Shown here: in pieces, positions 10,028 through 18,161 of the stretch
Layout: every line of letters begins with the position of its first letter
Position numbering within the stretch: the stretch's first letter is position 1
Assembly (NCBI GenBank): GCA_024707205.1
Contig: JANQAD010000001.1
Coordinates: 558,001 to 622,000, forward strand
Length of the DNA: 64,000 nucleotides
Origin: Demequina sp.
GTDB taxonomy: Bacteria; Actinomycetota; Actinomycetes; Actinomycetales; Demequinaceae
Reading direction: 5' to 3'
The notes under the pieces: generated by a model
Told to the model about the DNA's origin: nothing
What the model saw: only the letters and a program-made list of their open reading frames with translations
Database searches by the model: none
Position numbers and translations under genes: made by a program

Positions 10028-11410
10028 CTACAGGTCCAGGCGCTCCAGCATGTCGGTGACGAGCGCGGCCACGGCGGAGCGCTCGGACCGCTCCAAGGTG
10101 ACGTGCGCGAACAGCGGGTGGCCCTTGAGTGCCTCGATGACCGCGGCGATGCCGTCGTGGCGGCCCACGCGAAGGTTGTCGCGCTGCGCCACGTCGTGGG
10201 TGAGGACAACGCGCGAGTCCTGGCCGATGCGGCTGAGCATCGTGAGGAGCACGTTGCGCTCGAGGGACTGGGCCTCGTCCACGATCACGAACGCGTCGTG
10301 GAGCGAGCGGCCGCGGATGTGCGTGAGCGGCAGCACCTCGAGCATGCCGCGCGCCATGACCTCCTCGACCACCTCGGAGCTGACTACCGCGCCAAGAGTG
10401 TCGAATACCGCCTGGGCCCAGGGGTTCATCTTCTCGGCGGCGTCGCCCGGCAGGTAGCCGAGCTCCTGACCTCCAACGGCATATAGGGGCCGGAAGACCA
10501 TGATCTTCTTGTGGCGGCGGCGCTCCATGACGGCTTCGAGGCCGGCGCACAGCGCGAGCGCCGACTTGCCGGTGCCCGCGCGGCCACCCATCGAGACGAT
10601 GCCCACAGAATCGTCGAGGAGCAGGTCGATCGCGATTCGCTGCTCGGCGCTGCGGCCGTGGAGGCCGAAGACCTCCTGGTCTCCGCGGACCAGCCGGACC
10701 GCGCCATCCTCGGTCACCCGCCCCAGGGCGCTACCGCGGCCGGAGTGGATCACCAGGCCCGTGTGCACGGGAAGCGACTTGAGGTCCTCGCCGCACTCGG
10801 CGGCGGTGAGCGTGGGCAGCGACTCGTTCTCCCACAGCGACGACATCTGCTCGTCGGTGAGCTGGATCTCGCGCATGCCGGTCCAACCGGAGTCGATCGC
10901 GAGCTCCGCGCGATACTCCTCGGCCTCGATGCCGAGCGCTGACGCCTTGACGCGCATCGGCAGGTCCTTGGAGACGACCGTGACGTCGTGGCCCTCCGCG
11001 GCGAGGTTGGCCGCCACCGCGAGGATGCGGGTGTCGTTGTCGCCCAGCCGGAACCCGGAAGGCAGCACCTCCTGGTCCGTGTGGTTGAGCTCCACACGCA
11101 CGGTGCCGCCGGCCTCGTTCACGGACACGGGCTCGTCGAGCTTGCCGTGGACCACGCGAAGGTCATCAAGCATGCGCAGTGCGGACCTGGCGAAGTAGCC
11201 CAGCTCCGGGTGGTGACGTTTGGCCTCGAGCTCCGTGATCACCACAACCGGAAGCACTACGGCGTGCTCGGCGAATCGCTTGATCGCGCGCGGATCGCTC
11301 AACAGGACGGACGTGTCGAGCACGTAGGTCTTGACTGCGATGGTGCCGTCGGCGCTGTTTGCAGACTCAGGTGCGACTTCAGTGGCGGTAGTGCTTGCGG
11401 GGTTGGTCAC
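10028..11410 (-). CDS. PhoH2-type PIN-domain ribonuclease/ATPase
   Basis: Fusion of an N-terminal PIN ribonuclease domain ([17 protein letters not shown], acidic residues through [11 protein letters not shown]) to a PhoH P-loop ATPase domain. Walker [12 protein letters not shown] is near residue 280; Walker B is FVIVDEAQ. Members of this family unwind and cleave RNA. 460 aa from GTG 11410, preferred because GGGAG lies six bases upstream. The earlier ATG at 11443 lies inside a perfect 10-bp-stem hairpin and is unlikely to be used. No antitoxin-like gene precedes it. Confidence 0.9.
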   Translation of the reverse strand: MTNPASTTATEVAPESANSADGTIAVKTYVLDTSVLLSDPRAIKRFAEHAVVLPVVVITELEAKRHHPELGYFARSALRMLDDLRVVHGKLDEPVSVNEAGGTVRVELNHTDQEVLPSGFRLGDNDTRILAVAANLAAEGHDVTVVSKDLPMRVKASALGIEAEEYRAELAIDSGWTGMREIQLTDEQMSSLWENESLPTLTAAECGEDLKSLPVHTGLVIHSGRGSALGRVTEDGAVRLVRGDQEVFGLHGRSAEQRIAIDLLLDDSVGIVSMGGRAGTGKSALALCAGLEAVMERRRHKKIMVFRPLYAVGGQELGYLPGDAAEKMNPWAQAVFDTLGAVVSSEVVEEVMARGMLEVLPLTHIRGRSLHDAFVIVDEAQSLERNVLLTMLSRIGQDSRVVLTHDVAQRDNLRVGRHDGIAAVIEALKGHPLFAHVTLERSERSAVAALVTDMLERLDL

Positions 11411-11431
11411 GCGGGGCTCCCAGCGGTTGAG

Positions 11432-11458
11432 GCCGCAGGGCACCAGTCGCCCTGCGGC
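11432..11458 (-). promoter_or_regulatory. Perfect hairpin in the phoH2 leader
   Basis: Ten-bp stem GCCGCAGGGC/GCCCTGCGGC with a 7-base loop, 21 bp upstream of the GTG start and its GGGAG site. There is no U-tract, so it is not a simple terminator. It may protect the mRNA 5' end, or be a protein site or an attenuator part. Confidence 0.55.
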
Positions 11459-11641
11459 GATCTGTCAGGCCAAGACCAGGTAGGTCCGGCGTCGTGCGCT
11501 AACCACAAGGCCGACGGTAACCCCGCTCCTCCATGGCCCAGCGAGCCGACACGCCGCACTTCACACGTTCGTAACCCGCGCCACGCGCCCGGGAGTGTCG
11601 TCTATGCCAGCCTAACCGCTACCGGACGACCCAATGGGCAG

Positions 11642-12441
11642 CTACTGCGCGTCGACTTGAGCCTGATTGAGTAGTGCAACGATCGCGTCCGAGTCCGCAT
11701 ACACACCCGGGTCGCGGGCCTCGCACCCGCCTCCCCCAAGGTAATGGCCCAAAGCCGGGAGTCGCCGCCCGGTTCTTGCAGGAATACCCCGCCGCCGCTG
11801 TCACCGATGCAAGTATTGAGTGCTCCGGAGTTGACTACCAAGCACGTCCATGACTCGGGCTCCACCCCCTCATTGAGTGCACCGACCATCGCAGGTGCGC
11901 AGTCCGCGCTAGGTGCAGCGCGGAGCGACAACTGCTTAGCCTCGCACACCCGGCCTGAGTCAGCGGTGCGCCTGCCCCATCCGGTGGCGACAACCACTCC
12001 CGGATCTTCAGTCCCAGCGGCGATGGCTGTCGGAGCTGCCTGAGCTTCCGAAGACAGTCGCAGGAGGGTAAGTTCGCGCGCGACACCAGTGCCTATGTAC
12101 TTCGAAACCACAGACAGCCGCTCACCCGGAATGGGGGTATCGCACAAATTGCGCGCGCCCACCTGTACATCGGGAAGGGCGCCGTCACGCACACAGTGGC
12201 TCGCCGTCACTACCAAGTCGGCGCCGACCAGCACGCCTGAGCAAAACGAGTTGGCCCATACGAGGTCGACGGGAGCGCTCGCATTCATGACCGCGACGTA
12301 CGCGCTTGGCGGCAAGTCGAAAGCGCTGGCGCTCGGGTCGCAGCCCGAGACACTGATCGAACCTAGGAGAAAGGCGAGCGCACCACTAGTCGCAAGCAAC
12401 GCCCGGGCGAACGGTGTATTCGACATTGATCGTCTCTTCAT
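11642..12441 (-). CDS. Trypsin-like (S1) serine protease lipoprotein, frameshifted
   Basis: Exported protease. The N-terminus MKRRSMSNTPFARALLA has a hydrophobic stretch ending in a lipobox (SVSGC), so it is probably lipid-anchored. Catalytic His is in VVTASHCV and Ser in GDSGGGVF. The position of the acid residue reads RELTLLRL, with Glu where the family has Asp. After WAITLG a C5 run on + (about 11733-11737) shifts the frame; adding one base continues as GGGGCEARDPGVYAD to a stop at 11642, giving 266 aa. The start has GGGAG eight bases upstream and overlaps the preceding gene by 56 bp. Third gene of the exported-protein operon. Confidence 0.8.
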
Positions 12442-12925
12442 ATGAGTCGCTCCCGACGGTGTACCCAACCACGGTCGTCTTCAGGCTCGCATCTTCCGTT
12501 GTTGATTTGGGAACGATCTCCATCACGAGAGCCACCTGCTTCCCCGGTTCAACCGACGTGCCGTCGGCACTGGTCATGCGAGCGAGAATATTGGCCTCTG
12601 GGCCAAGCGGCTCCTCCGCCGACGACGCGAAAGTCCCCAAATACTCTCCTTGGGAAGGTCCGCTGCCGTCAATGTAGTAGTCAACCGTCCGCAGATTGGT
12701 CCCCGAGGCCTCGACTTTTGTAATCCGGGCGGCCATGTCTCCAGAGTTGGTCAACAACTCACTGAAATAGATCGCCGCACCGGCACCACTCGGAGCGCAC
12801 ACATGCGCAACACCGGGCTCTACCCGCGGCCCAGTGAGCGGGCCAGCCTGGCTTGGACCGGAGCACCCAGTGCAAGCCAGCGCGAGAGCCGCGAGCGCAG
12901 CGGCGGTAGCGAAGCGCCTCGTCAT
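12386..12925 (-). CDS. Putative lipoprotein, 179 aa
   Basis: Not recognised beyond its export signal. MTRRFATAAALAALALACTGC is a lipoprotein signal with a lipobox (LACTGC). The mature part contains one other clear cysteine pair element (HVCAPSG near the start, VACD at the end), which may form a disulphide, and a beta-rich middle with regularly spaced hydrophobics (FSELLTNSGDMAARITKVEA). Its ATG shares one base with the preceding stop (TGATG), so it is coupled to the upstream secreted-protein gene. GC content is lower than in flanking housekeeping genes. Confidence 0.7.
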   Translation of the reverse strand: MTRRFATAAALAALALACTGCSGPSQAGPLTGPRVEPGVAHVCAPSGAGAAIYFSELLTNSGDMAARITKVEASGTNLRTVDYYIDGSGPSQGEYLGTFASSAEEPLGPEANILARMTSADGTSVEPGKQVALVMEIVPKSTTEDASLKTTVVGYTVGSDSYEETINVEYTVRPGVACD

Positions 12926-14094
12926 CAACCTGGCTTCACTACGAGCTGATATGCATCAGTCTCGGTCGGATAGCCGCCCGAACCGCACAGCTTGCCGCTC
13001 GCATTGGTGAACTTCACCGAAAGTTTACCGGTTGAAGTCCATCCGGTTTGGGCGCTCAAACCCACGCCGTAGAACGAAACGGCGCCGGTCCAGGTAACTT
13101 GCTTGCTGTTGTCCTTTGTGAACGTGGAACCCTTAAGATAGGTTGAGCAATGTGTAGCGGATGGCAGTGACGCCGACACAAAATTGGTGCCACCAATCCA
13201 CAGATCTGCCCGCACGATATAACTCACGCTTGTGAATGGCACACCGCCCGTGATGTAAGTACATGCATTAGAGAAATTGCCGTAGCGAAACTGCGTTCGC
13301 GCAAGTTTGCTCCCGATGCCAGTTTGGCTTGGAAAGTCGACGGTGCTCGTCGAACTCATGGAAGTGGCGCTACCAGAACTGAAGCCGACTTCCTTCCCTT
13401 GAGTCGAGACCGCAGCCCCCAGAGTCGACGCCGTACCCTTCGCGTACTGGAAGTCGACCGTTGCACCCGTATTGGTCGAGAAGATGCCACCTATCGGAAT
13501 CCATTTCGCGCCGAGATTCTTGACCAGCGTCGCCGTGCACCCCTTCTCGACGTATGCCGGAGCAGTGGAGGAATCGCGTGGTACGCCTTCATCGCTCACT
13601 TCCCCGGCGACTGCAACTTCGCCCACATCCACCAACACGTCATCCACGGCGCTCGCGCTCGCGCTCCCGCTCGAGAGATCGATCGGAACGCTCTCCGCAT
13701 ACTCAACCGAACCATCGTCAGCGCTCAGGTAAAGGTTTAGGTCGCCCGACCTCGCCACATACCTGTCGAGATCGTCAGTCTTGTCCAGAGTCACCTCGAA
13801 TGAACCATCGGACGCGACCTCTGCAGAACCAACCGGATCAAGCGCGAACTTGTCCCCCACCTTTATGTGAGCCAAGACGTCATTGGAAGGCCAAGCGAAC
13901 ACGCTGATCTTGGACGGAACGTCGTCCCCTGATCCGACCTCGAGTTGACCTTCGACTACGACATCGCCAGTGTCGTTTACATTCTCCGAAGTCGACACAG
14001 CCCCCGTTGTCATAACCACCGCCGTGGTACCGACAACGATAAGCGCCAGTGCTTTGCCCGTTGCGAGCGCGCGAGAATTCCCTGTAACAAACAC
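12925..14094 (-). CDS. Secreted/membrane-anchored protein of unknown function, 389 aa
   Basis: Starts at a GTG two bases after a near-perfect ribosome site (GGGGAGGAA). A positively charged start and a hydrophobic segment (ALALIVVGTTAVVMTTGAVS) indicate export or an anchor. The mature part has two portions: a beta-rich segment (DVVVEGQLEVGSG to VPIDLSSGSAS) and a Ser/Thr/Gly-rich C-terminal half with several cysteines (KGCTATLV, NACTYITGG, THCSTYL, GKLCGSGG). No known domain recognised. It heads a three-gene operon with a lipoprotein and a protease under its own strong promoter, in a region of visibly lower GC. Confidence 0.7.
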   Translation of the reverse strand: MFVTGNSRALATGKALALIVVGTTAVVMTTGAVSTSENVNDTGDVVVEGQLEVGSGDDVPSKISVFAWPSNDVLAHIKVGDKFALDPVGSAEVASDGSFEVTLDKTDDLDRYVARSGDLNLYLSADDGSVEYAESVPIDLSSGSASASAVDDVLVDVGEVAVAGEVSDEGVPRDSSTAPAYVEKGCTATLVKNLGAKWIPIGGIFSTNTGATVDFQYAKGTASTLGAAVSTQGKEVGFSSGSATSMSSTSTVDFPSQTGIGSKLARTQFRYGNFSNACTYITGGVPFTSVSYIVRADLWIGGTNFVSASLPSATHCSTYLKGSTFTKDNSKQVTWTGAVSFYGVGLSAQTGWTSTGKLSVKFTNASGKLCGSGGYPTETDAYQLVVKPG

Positions 14095-14140
14095 TATTCC
14101 TCCCCTACATTCCCGATTGATTCCCTGCTCGGTAATGCTC

Positions 14141-14169
14141 AATGTACGAGCGGCCAGAAGTGTTGTCAA
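14141..14169 (-). promoter_or_regulatory. Near-consensus housekeeping promoter of the exported-protein operon
   Basis: On the minus strand TTGACA (14169-14164), exactly 17 bases, then TACATT (14146-14141). This is the best sigma-70-type promoter I see in the window. It lies 46 bp upstream of the GTG start at 14094 and in the 3' flank of uppS. Confidence 0.75.
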
Positions 14170-14186
14170 CCGGAGCGCGTGGACAA

Positions 14187-14951
14187 TCACTTCCCCAGTC
14201 GCCTCTCGCGCTGTGCGAAGTCGCGCAGGGCGCGCAGGAAGTCGACGTGCCGGAAGTCCGGCCAGTACGCCTCGCAGAAGTAGAACTCCGAGTGCGCGGA
14301 CTGCCACAGCAGGAACCCACCTAGTCGCTGCTCCCCTGACGTGCGGATCACCAGGTCCGGGTCCGGCTGGCCCTTCGTGTACAGGTGCTCGGCGATGGTC
14401 TCCACGGACAGCGAGTCCGCGACCTCCTCAAGTGACAATCCCTCGGAGACCCCGGACCGCAGGTATGCGCGCACGGCATCCGCGATCTCGTGCCGCCCGC
14501 CATACCCAACGGCGACATTCACGTGCAGATACCCAGCCGAGGCAGTACTGGCGACGGCCTGCGCAATACGCAACCCAGCGTCGGGCGGGAGCAGCGAAGC
14601 GTCGCCGACGTGCTGAAGCCGCCACCGGCCGTCGGTCGCCAGGGTCTCCACCGCTCCGCAGATGATGTCCAGCAGCGCCGCCAGTTCGCGCGGCTCGCGC
14701 GAGAGGTTGTCCGTGGAGAGCATCCACAGCGTGACCACCTCGACCCCCGCCTCGGCCGACCACTCGAGCACCTCGGTGATCTTGTCCGCGCCCTTCTGGT
14801 GCCCGGTTGCCGTGGATTCGCCGGCCTGGCGGGCCCAGCGGCGGTTGCCGTCGAGGATCACGCCAACGTGTCGGGGGACGGCGCCGCCGGCGCGGATCGC
14901 GCGCGTCAGTCGGCGCTCGTAAAGCGGGTACAGCACTGAGCTGATTCCCAC
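14187..14951 (-). CDS. uppS: Isoprenyl (polyprenyl) diphosphate synthase, cis type
   Basis: Cis-prenyltransferase extending allylic diphosphates with isopentenyl diphosphate to make the lipid carrier for cell-wall synthesis or its short-chain precursor. 254 aa. The catalytic Asp34 lies in VILDGNRRWAR, and the C-terminal signature DLVIRTSGEQRLGGFLLWQ is complete. Pairing with a divergent trhA (haemolysin III) gene recalls the mycobacterial short-chain Z-farnesyl diphosphate synthase locus, so product chain length is uncertain. Confidence 0.93.
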   Translation of the reverse strand: MGISSVLYPLYERRLTRAIRAGGAVPRHVGVILDGNRRWARQAGESTATGHQKGADKITEVLEWSAEAGVEVVTLWMLSTDNLSREPRELAALLDIICGAVETLATDGRWRLQHVGDASLLPPDAGLRIAQAVASTASAGYLHVNVAVGYGGRHEIADAVRAYLRSGVSEGLSLEEVADSLSVETIAEHLYTKGQPDPDLVIRTSGEQRLGGFLLWQSAHSEFYFCEAYWPDFRHVDFLRALRDFAQRERRLGK

Positions 14952-15007
14952 GTCATAGACCTCCGGCTCGCCCTGATATCGCGGCCAACGCTACTCCGAG
15001 CGCCGCT

Positions 15008-15027
15008 AACCTACGGTATCGTAGGTT
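15008..15027. promoter_or_regulatory. 20-bp perfect palindrome over the trhA promoter
   Basis: AACCTACGGTATCGTAGGTT (8-bp arms, 4-bp centre) ends one base before the trhA ATG. It contains TATCGT (15017-15022), a -10-like hexamer six bases from the start. Bound protein would occlude a leaderless promoter. The size and symmetry suit a TetR-family operator. Confidence 0.65.
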
Positions 15028-15028
15028 C

Positions 15029-15685
15029 ATGGCCGAGAACCTCCCCGACCCCGCGAAGCCGCTGCTGCGGGGCTGGCTGCACCTTGGCGCCGCGCCCCTC
15101 GCCCTCGTGGCCGGAATGGCGCTCGTCGTCTTCGCCCCCACGCTCGCCGGCCGCATCTCCGCAGCCATTTTCACGCTCTCAGCCGTCCTGCTGTTCGGCA
15201 CCAGCGCCGTGTACCACCGCGGCAACTGGTCGCCGAAGACCAAGGCCGTGCTGCGGCGCATGGACCACGCGAACATCTTCATCATCATTGCGGGAACGTA
15301 CACGCCGCTGACGGTGCTCCTGCTCGAGGGCACGCAGCGCGTCGTCGTCCTGTGCCTCGTATGGGGAGGCGCGCTGCTTGGCGTGCTGTTCCGCGTGCTG
15401 TGGGTGGGCGCTCCGCGCTGGCTGTACGTGCCCATGTATGTGGTCCTGGGGTGGGTCGCCGTCGGCTACATCAAGCCGTTCTACGAGGCGGGCGGCCTCG
15501 CGGTCGTCATCCTCGTGGCCGTCGGCGGCCTGTGCTACACCGTGGGCGCCATCATCTACGGCACCAAGTGGCCGCGCGGCTCAGAGCGCTACTTCGGCTT
15601 CCACGAGATCTTTCACGCGCTAACTATCGCCGGGTTCGTCTGCCACTTCATCGCGTGTGCCCTCGTCATCTTCCACGCCGACTGA
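15029..15685 (+). CDS. trhA: PAQR-family membrane homeostasis protein TrhA (haemolysin III)
   Basis: Seven-helix integral membrane protein, 218 aa. Family signatures: SAVYHRGNWSPKTKAVLRRMDHANIFIIIAGTYTPL region after helix 2, and the C-terminal FHEIFHALTIAGFVCHF; these His and Asp residues bind a metal in the PAQR fold. Family members affect membrane fluidity and lipid composition. It lacks a clear Shine-Dalgarno site and starts right at a 20-bp palindrome. Its 3' end overlaps the convergent small membrane gene by 66 bp. Confidence 0.92.
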   Translation: MAENLPDPAKPLLRGWLHLGAAPLALVAGMALVVFAPTLAGRISAAIFTLSAVLLFGTSAVYHRGNWSPKTKAVLRRMDHANIFIIIAGTYTPLTVLLLEGTQRVVVLCLVWGGALLGVLFRVLWVGAPRWLYVPMYVVLGWVAVGYIKPFYEAGGLAVVILVAVGGLCYTVGAIIYGTKWPRGSERYFGFHEIFHALTIAGFVCHFIACALVIFHAD

Positions 15686-15829
15686 CGTCTCCTCATCCGC
15701 GGGCGGGTGCGTCCGCACCTTGCGCAGGTGAGTGCTGAGCGACCGGAACAGCAGGATCGCGCCAACAACCAGCGCAAACGTCACCACGAACGCCAGGAAC
15801 CCCGGCCCACCTGAGAACGACGTAGTCAC
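15620..15829 (-). CDS. Small single-pass membrane protein, 69 aa
   Basis: One transmembrane helix (FLAFVVTFALVVGAILLFRSL) followed by a basic patch (HLRKVR) and a long acidic tail. Similar small proteins accompany DUF4307 and trhA genes in other actinobacteria, from memory. GTG start preceded by GGAG at five bases. Function unknown. Overlaps the trhA end in antisense orientation. Confidence 0.65.
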   Translation of the reverse strand: MTTSFSGGPGFLAFVVTFALVVGAILLFRSLSTHLRKVRTHPPADEETSVGVEDDEGTRDEVADEPGDS

Positions 15830-15849
15830 CTGCTCTCCCTTCCAGCGAC

Positions 15850-15855
15850 TATCCT
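15850..15855 (+). promoter_or_regulatory. Predicted -10 element of the DUF4307 gene
   Basis: TATCCT lies eight bases before the ATG at 15864 with no Shine-Dalgarno site between, suggesting a leaderless or near-leaderless transcript. Confidence 0.35.
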
Positions 15856-15863
15856 GCCTCAGC

Positions 15864-16283
15864 ATGGGCACTCTTGATGACGCCGGCGTCGGCATGCCCG
15901 ACGCTTCCGCTGACGAGGCGGCCGGCTCGCCTAGGCGCGCGTCGCGTAAGGCGAAAGCGTGGGGTTGGGCGGGCGTTGGCGTCTTGGTGCTCATCGCGAG
16001 CTGGTTCGGGTGGCAGGGCGCGCAGAATCCCGTGCGCTGGAGCGACGTTGGCTTCTCCATCACGTCTCCCACCGAGGCGCAGGCCACGTTCGACGTCTAC
16101 CTGTACAAAGACAAAGACGTCGTCTGCCACCTGCGCGCGCTCAACTCAAAGTTCGCCGAGGTTGGAGTCGCGGACGTTCCCGTGAAACGCGCCGACGGCA
16201 ACGAGCAACGCATCACCGGCACCATCATCACCACAGAGGAGGCCACGACGGCCGTGGTGAAGTACTGCGAGCCTGTGGACTGA
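15864..16283 (+). CDS. DUF4307 membrane protein
   Basis: 139 aa with a cytoplasmic N-terminus, one transmembrane helix (AWGWAGVGVLVLIASWFGW) and an extracytoplasmic beta-rich domain ending with paired cysteines (DVVCHLRAL and VVKYCEPVD). The pattern matches the actinobacterial DUF4307 family, which commonly lies next to greA. Function unknown. The reading frame extends upstream, but this ATG gives the usual family length. Confidence 0.8.
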   Translation: MGTLDDAGVGMPDASADEAAGSPRRASRKAKAWGWAGVGVLVLIASWFGWQGAQNPVRWSDVGFSITSPTEAQATFDVYLYKDKDVVCHLRALNSKFAEVGVADVPVKRADGNEQRITGTIITTEEATTAVVKYCEPVD

Positions 16284-16352
16284 TCCACAGCGGCTTGGGG
16301 CCACGCAACGGCGCTTGATACCCTTGCCGCTTCACCTACGAGGAGCAATACC

Positions 16353-16835
16353 GTGACCGAGACCCCGGCAACCTGGCTGACCCAGGAGGCTTACGACCGC
16401 CTGCAGGCGGAGTACGACCACCTCGTCAACGTTGGCCGCGCCGAGATCGCCAAGGAGATCGATGAGCGCCGCCAAGAGGGCGACCTCAAGGAGAACGGCG
16501 GCTATCACGCGGCCCGCGACGAGCAGGCGAAGATGGAGGCGCGCATCCAGGAGCTGCGCCACAAGCTGGCCAACGTGACCGTTGGCGAGGCGACCTTCGA
16601 TGGCACGATCGCCGCCGGCACCGTCGTCACCGCGTCCGTTGGCGGTCGCGAGATGCGCTTCCTCGTGGGGTCTCGCGAGATCGCAGAGGGCACCGACATC
16701 GACGTCTTCAGCGCCCAGTCCCCTCTCGGCGCCGCGCTGCTGGGCAAGGCCGTCGGCGACGAGACCACCTACACCGCCCCCAACGGCAACGAGATCACCG
16801 TCAAGGTCATCGCCGCGGAGCCCTTCCAGCACTGA
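16353..16835 (+). CDS. greA: Transcription elongation factor GreA
   Basis: Binds the RNA polymerase secondary channel and stimulates cleavage of backtracked RNA. 160 aa. The N-terminal coiled coil (residues about 1-78) carries the acidic tip ERRQEGDLKENGGYHAA. The C-terminal FKBP-like domain ends with SPLGAALLGKAVGDE and a short beta strand. GTG start with AGGAG (16340-16344) at the correct spacing. Confidence 0.96.
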   Translation: MTETPATWLTQEAYDRLQAEYDHLVNVGRAEIAKEIDERRQEGDLKENGGYHAARDEQAKMEARIQELRHKLANVTVGEATFDGTIAAGTVVTASVGGREMRFLVGSREIAEGTDIDVFSAQSPLGAALLGKAVGDETTYTAPNGNEITVKVIAAEPFQH

Positions 16836-16862
16836 GCTCTTCCCCCACGGGCTCCTCCGCGG

Positions 16863-17027
16863 GTTTAGGCAGCTCAGTCCTGCTCCGCGGGCAGTTGAGC
16901 GGCGCGCTAGGCAGCTCAGTCCCGTTTTGGGCCAGGGCCACGCGCACCTTGGGGCGCCGCGGAATCAGGACTGGTCTGCCTAGTCGGGGCCGATCTCGCC
17001 CGAAGAGCAGGACGGAGCTGCCTAAAC
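16863..17027. repeat. Nested four-copy inverted-repeat element
   Basis: Outer 23-bp arms (16863-16885 and 17005-17027) match at 22 positions when folded. Inner 16-bp arms (16907-16922 and 16968-16983) match at 14. All four arms share the core AGGCAG-N2-C-N-GTCC, two copies in each orientation. It fills the gap between the convergent greA and rlmC genes. No open frame. Confidence 0.8.
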
Positions 17028-17044
17028 CTCTGGGGGCGGACGCC

Positions 17045-18161
17045 TTACGCGCGCTCTAGCAGCACCGCCACCTCGTAGTGCTCGGTGTGCGGGAACATGT
17101 CGAGGACTCGCCCCTCGACGGGCCGCAAGGATGGCATGCGGGCCAGGTCCTTCGCCAGGCTCTCCGAGTTGCAGCTCGAATACACCACCGTTCGCACGCC
17201 CGACGCTTCCAGCCAGTCCGCGAGCGCCTCGCCTATTCCCCGGCGGGGCGGGTTGACCACCACGAGATCGGGCGGGCCGGGCTGGGCGAGCGCCCACGCG
17301 GTCGCGTCCGAGGCGATGAACGTCGCGTCGGCACCCAGCGCCAAAGCGGAGCGCTGGGCGGACTGAACCGCGGCGTCTGACACCTCTACACCGGTCACCC
17401 TCCGCCCGGGTACTGTCAGATGAAGCGCAAAGCCGCCGACGCCGCAATACAGGTCCCACACGCTCTTGGGTGACGCCGCGTCCACCCACGCCGCGGCCTG
17501 TCGGTACAGGGCGGTCGCTACGTCGGTGTTGGTCTGGAAGAAGCTCTGCGGCTTGAGGTGCAGGTCGATGCCGTTGACGGTCATGGCGAGTGATTCGCCT
17601 TCCGTCAGCACGATCTCCCGCTCGCCCTCGACCACCGCCCGATGCTCGGAGAGCAGGTTCACCGACGCAACCGCCAACTGCGGCAGTTGGGCCTCAAGCC
17701 AGGGAAGATGCTTGCGGATGCGCGCGAGCGACTCCGTGGAGCGCAGCACAAACCGCACCATGAGCTCCCCGCTCGGGGCCACCGTGACGATCACGTTCTT
17801 GAGCTCGCCGCGGCGCTCCGGAACGCTGTAGGGTTCGATGGCCGCGCGGGTGACGAAGGCGGTCAGGGGCGCGAATGCCATGGCCAGCTGAGGTGGATAC
17901 AGGGGGCACTCGGCGAGGTCCACCCCGAGTGCCGTCCGGGGAGAGTATCCCGAGCGTCGGGCTGGAAACGGAGCCGCCAACCACCATCTTGGCCTTGGTG
18001 CGAAAGCCGCGCTCCGGCCCAACCACGGGGGCGTGCCACGCGATCCCGGTCGGAAGCAGCGACGTGCAGTGCTCAACCTTGCGCGCGACCTGCACGACGT
18101 GAGGCAACTCGATCAGCGTGCACGACCGGCACCGACCCGCCTCGAAATAGGCGCACTCCAT
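17045..18161 (-). CDS. rlmC: 23S rRNA (uracil-C5)-methyltransferase, RlmC/TrmA type, frameshifted
   Basis: SAM-dependent methyltransferase with an N-terminal [4Fe-4S] motif (ECAYFEAGRCRSC). The SAM fold is VWDLYCGVGGFALHL and the catalytic cysteine is in VVYSSCNSESLAKDL. A CX7CX2C start and no TRAM domain favour RlmC over RlmD. The frame breaks at a C4 run (17923-17926); removing one base joins LGILSPDGTR to VDLAECPLYPPQ and gives 371 aa. Its ATG shares one base with the preceding stop (TGATG). Confidence 0.88.

Noticed and set aside
12925-14094. Prophage or insertion-sequence origin for the lower-GC region
   Set aside because: No integrase, transposase, phage structural gene, flanking direct repeat or tRNA insertion site is visible around 11.6-14.2 kb.
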